Below are positions 55,478-64,000 of a stretch of 64,000 nucleotides of DNA, in pieces (the stretch's first letter is position 1; each line of letters starts with the position of its first letter). The position numbers were made by a program, and so were the translations under genes. The notes under the pieces are model-generated. The model searched no databases. It had not been told where the DNA came from and saw only the letters and a list, made by a program, of their open reading frames with translations. This DNA is from Macrostomum hystrix (taxonomy: Eukaryota; Platyhelminthes; Macrostomidae). The DNA is taken from assembly GCA_950097015.1 (NCBI GenBank), contig CATNEN010000038.1, positions 16,114,001 to 16,178,000 of the forward strand, given 5' to 3'.

Positions 55478-55974
55478 TAATAAAAATATTTTTTGCTTTC
55501 TTGCAAAAATTACATTTTATATTCTACCTGTTTTATGCCTTTCAAACACAAATCGATTGTACATCGTCTAGGGGTTTTCGCTGCCCCCTGCTCGCTTCGC
55601 TATTTGCCTTTGTCGTTCGGCTTCTTGCTTTTAGGGTAGGGGTGCGCAATAATACGAGTGTATACTCGTAGATTTAGGTTCTTCAGTGATTGGCATTTGC
55701 AATGCATATCTACGTACATGAATGCATCGGTAAAAGACTTTCAAATCTGAGGGAACTCTAGAGAGCTCTATAGGATAAAGTTATGCTAAAAATAGCAACA
55801 ACAGAGAGGGCAAGCAACTGAGAGCAGCTAGAGAGGTTAGATGAGGACACGCCCTGAGCCCACCCATTCATTACAGCGCAAACTCGGCCCGGACCGACAG
55901 CAAAATCGGAACCGGTCCGAACCGGCCCGCGGGGGAATCCGACGGGAGGAGAATCGATCGAAGGCTGGTAGCTG
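55478..55974. other. Unassigned spacer
   Basis: AT-rich and then GC-rich (55850-55970, with CGGCCCGG/CCGGTCCG words). No gene or known element recognised. Confidence 0.35.
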
Positions 55975-56790
55975 ATGGATGTGTGGCAACCCTGCATGAT
56001 GGGGATCAGGACCAGGTAGCTGATGGATGTGTGGCAACCCTGCATGGTGGGCATCAGGACCCGGTAGCTGATGGATGTGTGGCAACCCTGCATGATGGGG
56101 ATCAGGACCCGGTAGCTGATGGGTGTGTGGCAACCCTGCATGATGGGGATCAGGACCCGGTAGCTGATGGGTGTGTGGCAACCCTGCATGATGGGCATCA
56201 GGACCAGGTAGCTGATGGATGTGTGGCAACCCTGCATGATGGGCATCAGGACCAGGTAGCTGATGGATGTGTGGCAACCCTGCATGATGGGGATCAATGA
56301 CCAGGTAGCTGATGGATGTGTGGCAACCCTGCATGGTGGGCATCAATGACCAGGTAGCTGATGGATGTGTGGCAACCCTGCATGGTGGGCATCAATCACC
56401 AGGTAGCTGATGGATGTGTGGCAACCCTGCATGATGGGCATCAGGACCAGGTAGCTGATGGATGTGTGGCAACCCTGCATGGTGGGCATCAATGACCAGG
56501 TAGCTGATGGATGTGTGGCAACCCTGCATGGTGGGCATCAATCACCAGGTAGCTGATGGATGTGTGGCAACCCTGCATGATGGGCATCAGGACCAGGTAG
56601 CTGATGGATGTGTGGCAACCCTGCATGGTGGGCATCAATGACCAGGTAGCTGATGGATGTGTGGCAACCCTGCATGATGGGCATCAGGACCAGGTAGCTG
56701 ATGGATGTGTGGCAACCCTACATGATGGGGATCAGGACCCGGTAGCTGATGGATGTGTGGTAACCCTGCATGATGGGCATCAGGGTGCCT
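55975..56790. repeat. Minisatellite, 48/49-nt unit, about 17 copies
   Basis: Units contain GTAGCTGATGGATGTGTGGC, AACCCTGCATGATGGGCATC and AGGACCAG or AATGACCAG. A three-unit block with GGTGGGCATCAATCACC is duplicated, so the array grew by blocks. Confidence 0.95.
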
Positions 56791-59398
56791 AGTTCGCCGG
56801 TCTGGGGGCGTGCCGCTCCGTCGCTTGTGCGACAAGTGCCCCGGGCCCCCTGCATATAGATAGAGATAGATCACCATGAGCAAATTTTATTTGAGCAGTT
56901 AAACATTTGAAATGAAATCACAACTGGAGATATGACCTATGATCAGAAAACGAACGAATGCAACAAAGAGTGCATTTTAGACAGAAGTTGCAACAATAAT
57001 ACTCTCGTATCGTACTCAGAAATAGTGTCACAAAATACATAGATAGGTTTTGCGATAACGTTAGACATCTAGGACCAGAGATGTTTGAGATGGGCGAGCT
57101 ACCGTAAAATATATCATGATAGGACAATCAGTAGTGATCAGAGAAATCGGAAAAATTAGAGATCACACGTACCTTGCATGGTATAACCTATATGTATGAT
57201 ATAATGATATAACAAAACATTGCTGAACTGCACGTGTAAAACGTAAGAAGCGCTAAAATTTAGTTTAAGCAATGCTTTAAGTTATTTTGTTCAAATAAAT
57301 GTTTGCAGGTGGGCTGTGGAGCAGCTGCAGTGGCTGTCATTTAATGGGTGACAGCTAGTTAGACACGCGGCCACCGCGAGTCCTGATAACACTTATACAC
57401 AGATATTGTAAGCAGCTACTCACTTACACAGTGTTTGACCTAACTAAAACATTCGAGACGCAAAACGAGCCGAATCATGGCGAAAAAGTTGCAGGGGCTC
57501 GTTCAAGTCTATCGTCGCTTAGTCAATTAAAATATCGAAGAACTGCGTCAATTTCGGATGTTGCTTCTGCTTTCGAGTAGGTTCATTGTTCATATTTTGA
57601 GATTTTTTTATCAGCGGCAAAAGCTTGGAGAATAGAAACCACAATAGAAATGACCACGATCAATGATGGCGGGCAAGTCCTTCGACAACGTGTCGCATCG
57701 ATGGAAGATTCTAGCAAGCACAATAATTGTATGCTTTCATCCTGCATTGATAGAATAACAATTGCGTTAAAATATTCGCCAAAATATAGAGCAAGAAGCA
57801 GCAGGTACTTATCAACTCCCGGATTGATCGGAACTCTGATCGGCTGATCAGTATTTCTTCAGTTTTCTGGGAATAGGTACATGAGCTAAGGTTCAGTGAT
57901 TGTTCAAAGTGTTTTGATGTTCTATTCTTTCGATTTAGGAGTTTGGAAAGGTTCTAAAATGTTTAGGAGGTTCAAAGAGGTTCAAAGAGGGGATGCTTCT
58001 TTCTCTTTGCAAATCCGTACTCTATATGGGGCATAATTTCCCATCGCATGACGAATAGGAGTACAGCGTTAAGGCCCAGACGTGGTCTGGACTATTATTG
58101 TATGTGAGTAATACTGCTAAAAAATAGTTCAATCGTATCTCACTAGGGCAGCAGGATAGAATGGGCAACAGCGCTGGACGACCCATCCAGGGCCTCTGGC
58201 CAAATTGGGTACGGGGCGTGCCCCGGCAACCCCACTTGATCTTTTAGGTACGTCTGGCCTCGGCTCTGAGGGGAAGGTGCCACTGTCACCTCGCTCACGA
58301 GTAGACCGCTGTCAGCTATGGCCTCTGCTAATGCCATCCTTGAAACCGGACTGAATCTCCCCACTGAGTCTCACTTCTCCCAGAGGCCCACGGCCCCTCC
58401 TCGAACCGAGTGGTCCCATATTCCCCAATGTATACTTGAGTATATTCCCAAGCCCTTATATCCCAAGATACGCAAGATCTACTTTACAGCTGCTATTTTA
58501 TAGAGACGAAAATATCATACTATTGCCCTACTTCATAAGTATTATAGTGTGTTTGAAGGGAAACTAATTTCCCAGTATTATATACAATGTGTGGTGTGCT
58601 TTCACAAGCTAAAGACACAGCCCCTGTAATAAAACACTTTTGGTTGGTCCCAGAAATTACTATATTCCACATGTAGCGAATACACGTATATTACAGTTTC
58701 GATAATCTTGCACACTCAGATTCTCTAGACAACTTTGCATCCTTAGGATTTAGAAGCCGTTAAATTTTAAATTGGCGGCAAATTTGTTGTAAAATTCATA
58801 TTGTACTGTCTGTGCAATTACTGCACACCGGCGACACTGCGCCAAGCCTCCAGTTGGAAGGCGCGCCGGGCCTCAGTAGGAAATCCTGGCATTGCACCAG
58901 GACAGCCCCTGTCGAAGGGTGGCGCGCAGAGATGTGGTAACCCGGAGATGTGTCCTCCGGCCACGGCCGTCGCTCAGTTGCTCGATTAGTTTTTGTAGTG
59001 GGCGTGCTATACTCCGCCAGCGAACAAGCCGCGCGTCAGTTTTCTCAATCGCTCGCACCGCTGTTGGCCAGCGTTCTCTTTGTTAAAAACACTGTTCATT
59101 TGAGAAGATATAGCTGGCGAGAAGTTTGTGAGAATGCCTGACAGGATAAATAGAAAACTGAAGGTTCTTGCTTAAAATAGCTTTCAAAATGCTTTAAAAT
59201 CACATGACCAACAAAGTGAGCGAGCGAGAGAAAACGCTCGAATAACACTGATAGGCCAGCCAAAAACTCATAGAGCAAACGGGTGCATTTCAAACTACAC
59301 CCGCGGCCACTCACAACACCAAAGACTATAGCGTGAACGCGAGTTTGTGGTTCCTGGATTTGCAGTTCACATATATGCTTTTTCGTCATCACTTTTCA
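56791..59398. other. Intergenic region without supportable genes
   Basis: Mostly AT-rich. GC-rich islands at 56800-56860, 58140-58440 and 58820-59060 carry short open frames that look like decayed repeat or transposon sequence, but I cannot name a family. Confidence 0.35.
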
Positions 59399-59976
59399 GG
59401 ACACTTCGTCATCCAGCCAATTAGCAAATCTTATATAAAGTTAAAGTTATAGGTCAGTTCATCAACCATCAATAGAAACTAGAGTGTTGACTTGATTTTA
59501 TATAGTTGCCGATGCGTACAGAATACGAAAAACTGAGTTCAAAATGTAAGTTCAAAATCCAGATCAAAAATGTTTAAATTAATTCATTTTAATTTATCGA
59601 GTTTAAATCATAAATCATTCATACCGTAAAAATAAAAGTGATCGTTATAACGCGGTACAGTATAAGCTTGGTACGCTTGTAGACAGACTGGGGGAAATCT
59701 AAGTAATCTCAATGAAGTAAATAACGAAGAAAACTACGGAGCCCTACTGATTATTGAGAGGGTCAATTTGAAACCCAAATTTCAAAATTCGGAATTCGCG
59801 CGAAGCACAAAGACAGCACTTAAACAACAATTGCTGGCATCAGTTGGACATGCACCTGACTTAAATCATAGAGATGACGAAGTGTCTACAAGTCTTGGTC
59901 ACTATCATCCAACCCTCTTAGACCCTGGACACTTCGTCATACAGATGACGAAAAAGCAGATGGCGAAGTGTCCAGG
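59399..59976. mobile_element. Possible MITE-like element with GGACACTTCGTCAT ends
   Basis: GGACACTTCGTCAT at 59399-59412 and ATGGCGAAGTGTCC at 59960-59973 form 13-of-14 inverted ends. An additional inverted copy, CCTGGACACTTCGTCAT (59924-59940), pairs with 59960-59976 as a 16-of-17 hairpin. Boundaries and target duplication are unproven. Confidence 0.4.
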
Positions 59977-61336
59977 AACCGGCCTACATTGCTTCAACGA
60001 GGCGGCAATTAACACTAACTATACCTAGTCATTTATGAATTGGCACTACGTGACATATAATTTAGTACTCCCCTATATAGTTCCTAAATTATGAATTACT
60101 GACTAGTGCTGCGTACAATATTAAGGGCATACGGATATTTGTGCAAATAACTAATTTAAGTTGGCACTGTCCCGTCGTCTGGAGTCCCGTGAACTACTAA
60201 CCGAGTGCCAAAATTACAAAGGGACTACGAGACGACCTCGGATAAAGCAACCATAATTAAAGCAAAGGTTAAGCCATAAAAAGTAACTGATAACAAAATG
60301 CGCAAAATAAAAAAAGTAAACCTTATTTTACTGCTAAAAAGACAGAGAAAACCGAGTTTTGCTTAACTTGTTCAGAACGAAATATATACAATATTTTATT
60401 TAAATTGGTTTCTTTTTCGCTTAAAATCATAAATTCAAGTAACTCTTGATGATTCTTTACAGTTTTTACGTTGAACTCAATGAGCTCACTAAGCGCATTT
60501 TCAGTTAATCTCTTTTTGTTCAAATCCAAATAAGTATGTTTGTCGAGCAGTTCTGAAGTATTTCTTTCTTTCTTTATTCAGTTAGCACATATAAAGACGT
60601 TCGAATGTGTTCATTTCACACAGATTTTGATAGAATTCCAGGAATCTAGTGCAACAGCTCCTTTTAGAGACATTTATGGAAACTTAAAGAACAGTTCTTT
60701 ATATTTGTATTGAACTTTCAATATTTGTATTAAACTTATGAAAATTATTTTTTCGATTTTTTACTTTCTTTAAAGTATAAACACAGTCAAAATATTGCTC
60801 TCTCTTGTTATTACTATAATTAGAGTCTATAAAGTTTGAAACAACTTGTAGACTGGTTCAAATCAATCTACCTGATAAGCTATTGTTAGGATTTAGATTA
60901 GAGCCACTGTGCTGTTTAGCAACTGTCAGAAAATACCATTAAATTTAGTTTATTATCATATTTGTGTTTTTGTCGCCACTTAAAACAGGTTTAGATATTT
61001 TTGGTTTTTATTTATTCTCTCTGTTCAGTTCAATAGTTCAACAGTATTGCTGCATAATATGTTTGCATGCCCATTTTACAACAAATGTAGTGTTACAAGT
61101 CCTAGGCGTTAGGAAAATAGGCTTTCATGAATCAGTAATAATTTTTTTATTTATTGTTGAGTAGACTACCAGCAATAATGTGACTAATAAGGAAAACAAT
61201 GGACTAAAATCTTATAAAATTAAGTGCAGTCTGTTGATATAATTTTTTGTTTCTTCCTAAGCTTTTTATAGCACTCCTTTTAATTCCAGATATTTCTGTA
61301 ATGACTGACTGATCCACATCTTAGGCAAGCAACAAT
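59977..61336. other. AT-rich intergenic region upstream of RPIA
   Basis: No gene visible. CCACATCTTAG ends at 61324, twelve bases before the RPIA ATG, preceded by CTGACTGA (branch-point-like), which makes a reasonable 3' splice site. Confidence 0.45.
61325..61336 (+). other. Acceptor plus 12-nt leader before the RPIA ATG
   Basis: An acceptor-like CTTAG ends at 61324 and the coding start is at 61337. Same arrangement as at BORCS7, AK6, UTP11, RPL38, VPS72 and ODAD1. Confidence 0.5.
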
Positions 61337-63421
61337 ATGAACTTTGTGCATCACACAGCCGATAATAAGAAAGATATTGCGAGAAAGCAGGCTGCCTATG
61401 CCGCTGTTGATGAGCACCTGCAGGTGAGGCTTGCTGACAAGCAAATTTTTGTGTGCACTTCTTCTGTTAAACTGTTATTGATTTTTTGACCATCTTCTAC
61501 TTTCCAGAACTGTCAAACTATTGGTGTAGGTTCTGGTCAAACAATGGTTCATGTCATTGATCACATTGGTGAGTCTATTGACTTTTGATTTCGTGTTTTG
61601 TGTTCTTCTCTTACAAGGTATTAAGTTTAAATAATTTCTCTTTGACTCGCAGTCAAAATGCTTCTAGAAGGATTGTCAGGCAGCCAGTGATCCTCTAAAT
61701 TGGAAATTGCTGTCTCGATAGTTAAATGAAAAACATTTAAATGGTTATCTATTTTATAATATAAGGAAAAAGTTTGAATATTTGTCTGGCGGTCAACCAT
61801 GAGCAAATACAAATGTTGAGCATGTAAATGAGCATGCATGTGAATAGTGCTCGTGTGTCTTTCTACTATAGGCCTAAGCTTCGATTGCTTCTGCGAAAAT
61901 TTAGCTTCCTGCCAGTGCTAATCCTCTGTCCCACATCCAAGCATTAGGCTATATAAACTGCTTCCTCTGAAATCCCAAATCCAGTTTCTATATTGATCAG
62001 TTCGATTACTTTCTATTGCTAGGTATAATATTTTTATCTTACTAGTCTAGTCCTTACGACTGGACCGCTGCCTCAATTATTGGCTTACCATATACCGTCG
62101 CCTCAGTCAAATGTAATCTTATTTCCTTTTCCGGTACTTTCGTTTCTTGATTTTTTCTGAAATAAAATTGTCTAAAAGCCGGCACATACATGCATATAAG
62201 GGGCGTTAACTGAATAATTCAATGGCCACAAACTTAACGGTTTACAGCCGAATTAATTCGTCAAAGGGGCTGGTCCGTGCGCTGCATACCGACTTCCTAC
62301 CAGGTGAGAAATTTTGTTTGAGAACGCATTGTCCAGATAACTAAAGACCTTTGGCTTATGTTGAATCGTCCGTACAGGCCAAACAGCTGATTCTGGAGCG
62401 CGGCCTTCGCCTATTCGAACTCGAACACTGCGACGAGGAGCTCGACTGGTCGGTTGACAGCGCCGACGAAGTCGACTCCGATCTCAACCTGATTAAAGGC
62501 GGCGGCGGCTGCCTACTGCAAGAGAAAATAGTGGACACCGCCGCACACACTCTGGTCATTGTGTGCGACGAGAGCAAGTACAGCGCCCAGTTTGGGCACA
62601 AATGGAAGGGTGGCATCCCGCTGGAGGTGGTCCCGATGGCCTGGTCGCTGGTTAAGCGTCGAATCGAATGCCAATTCGGCGGCAGCGCATTGCTCAGGGA
62701 GTCGCTGGGCAAATTGGTGAAAGCTTACGTTATAAGAATGTGTCCAAAAAGGGATTTTTCACCACAATCGCTAATCAAGTTACTTGCGCAATAGCCCAAC
62801 GGTTGTACATCTGACCCAACTTGGCAAGGTGTCAATTTTTTTCTACTCCTTAAATTTAAATCTAACTTTAAATCATTACTTTAAAACCCGAAATCAGGGA
62901 CCAGTGGTGACAGACAACGGTAATTTCATACTCGACTGGCACTTTGATCAGCAGCACAACTGGGAAGAGTTGGACTTTCAGCTGCACCAAATGCCCGGTG
63001 AGTCCTTCCCGAATCCTTCCATATCCTTCAGGCCTGTCCTTCCATATCCTTCAGGACTGTCCTTCCAAATCCTTCAGGACTGTCCTTCCATATCCTTCAG
63101 GACTGTCCTTCCATATCCTTCAGGACTGTTCCCCTAAATCCTTCAGGTCTGTCTATCCATATCCTTCAGGACTGTCCTTCCATATCCTTCAGGACTGTCC
63201 TTCCATATCCTTCAGGACTGTCCATCCAAATCCTTCAGGACTGTCCATCCAAATCCTTCAGGACGACTGTCCTTCCATATCAACTCCCTCGGGACTCATT
63301 TGACATTGTAACTGACCAAATCCACGCAGGTGTTATTGAAACCGGCCTATTCATTCAGCTGGCCTCCAAGATCTACGTTGGCAACATGGACGGCTCCGTC
63401 AACCGCTTGGTGCTCAAATGA
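61337..63421 (+). CDS. RPIA: Ribose-5-phosphate isomerase A
   Basis: Six exons: 61337-61423, 61508-61568, 62248-62303, 62378-62716, 62898-62997 and 63330-63421 (TGA). Phases 0, 1, 0, 0, 1 agree throughout, giving 244 residues, the size of the catalytic core (the human protein has an N-terminal extension). Landmarks in order: the phosphate loop [47 protein letters not shown] with the catalytic Asp and Lys, LLQEKIV with the catalytic Glu, [28 protein letters not shown] and [20 protein letters not shown]. It interconverts ribose-5-phosphate and ribulose-5-phosphate in the cytosolic non-oxidative pentose phosphate pathway. AATAAA at 63518-63523 is the likely poly(A) signal. Intron 5 is a 23-nt minisatellite. 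Confidence 0.97.
61569..62247 (+). other. RPIA intron 2, unique sequence
   Basis: A 679-base intron with consensus donor (GTGAGT) and acceptor (TTTACAG). It holds no tandem array and no element I recognise. Confidence 0.5.
63015..63275 (+). repeat. Minisatellite, 23-nt unit, in RPIA intron 5
   Basis: About 11-12 copies of a unit containing CTTCCATATCCTTCAGGACT. Each unit is pyrimidine-rich and ends in CAG followed by G, resembling a 3' splice site on the coding strand. It starts about 17 bases after the exon 5 donor. Confidence 0.93.
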
Positions 63422-64000
63422 ATTTGCTAACTAAAATAGATTTGAGTACGTTTGTCCACGGCGCGACCATAGTATTACAATTTAAATTAGTTAATAATCC
63501 ATTAAAAGCGCTTTATAAATAAAGCAAAAAATCGTCAATCGTCAAAAAATCAACAACTTTTCTTTGTTGTATCAAATTGTTCATAGAACATCTCTATAGT
63601 CGAATTAAGATTATAAAGTCGCAAAAATTTCACCCTTTTAATCTATGCATAATAAATCTTTAATCTAGTCAATTATATATTAATAAATGCATTTTATCGT
63701 GAAATTAAATATTTTGTAGAATGCTTATGATGAAATTGACTAGTAATTGCTTTTTATAGTGTTATTGGGCCCTTTTACCTATGCTTTGTTCTACTTCACT
63801 ATCACTATTACGCCTACATGTAGTTGCCGTTTAGTTGGTATTGCACCTGTGTTTTACAACTTATAGTTTAAATCAATCAAATATGTATTATTAGCTGCAG
63901 CTCGTCTAGTTTCACTACTAACCAGATTAATGAAATAATTCACAAAACAAAATAAAAATCTTACAGTTTATTTGAACTGTAATTTCCTACCCAAAGCTTC
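63422..64000. other. RPIA 3' flank
   Basis: Poly(A) signal AATAAA at 63518-63523, then AT-rich sequence to the window end. No further gene. Confidence 0.5.

Noticed and set aside
472-56790. CRISPR-like arrays of direct repeats
   Set aside because: Units are contiguous with no unique spacers, the genome is eukaryotic, and there are no cas genes.
58140-58500. Protein-coding segment on either strand of the GC-rich island
   Set aside because: Short frames without family resemblance; possibly transposon-derived, but not supportable.

Overview
The window is nuclear DNA of a bilaterian animal. Its genes are split by GT-AG introns, most codon phases agree across exons, and the products are animal families: a LIM-homeodomain factor, ciliary and centriolar proteins, a BORC subunit, ribosomal protein eL38, SWR1-complex YL1 and an IgSF/FN3 receptor. 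GC-richer exons sit in AT-rich flanks. The species is not identifiable by eye; a spiralian or another lineage that uses spliced leaders would fit the signals near start codons.

Layout. 0.4-11.3 kb (-): Lhx2/9 (apterous) in four exons, introns swollen with minisatellites. 12.1-12.3 kb (-): an orphan exon. 13.3-16.9 kb (+): ODAD1/CCDC63-type outer-dynein-arm docking coiled coil. 17-21.5 kb: AT-rich, no gene seen. 21.6-22.2 kb (+): single-exon acidic nuclear-type protein, perhaps CUSTOS-like. 23.2-29.7 kb (+): PIBF1/CEP90, eight exons. 31.1-33.4 kb (+): BORCS7 and AK6, where the BORCS7 stop codon directly abuts the AK6 start. 34.5-36.2 kb (+): VPS72/YL1. 37.1-39.3 kb (-): TMEM192-like four-helix membrane protein. 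40.1-42.4 kb (-): UTP11. 43.5-43.7 kb (-): RPL38. 44-48 kb: repeats, including a candidate solo LTR. 48.2-54.4 kb (-): a receptor with signal peptide, discoidin/fucolectin-like head, four equal-length Ig exons, an FN3-like region, one membrane helix and alternative tails. 55-61 kb: retroelement remnant, minisatellite, a possible MITE and otherwise no gene seen. 61.3-63.4 kb (+): ribose-5-phosphate isomerase (RPIA).

Two genome-wide habits stand out. First, roughly a quarter of the window is tandem repeat with 11-48 nt units, mostly inside introns or just upstream of genes, and several arrays contain or abut splice signals. Second, at least seven genes have a 3' splice-acceptor-like sequence 1-26 nt before the initiator ATG, which suggests spliced-leader trans-splicing or very short 5' UTR exons. 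With the abutting BORCS7-AK6 frames this points to operon-like expression.

The genes do not form one pathway. The most unusual locus is the receptor at 48.2-54.4 kb, whose Ig exons show recent cassette duplication and mosaic exchange, and whose 3' end can be read as a short tail or a tail carrying two tyrosine motifs. Exon boundaries were derived by hand from splice consensus, phase agreement and remembered family structure; no alignment or transcript evidence was available.
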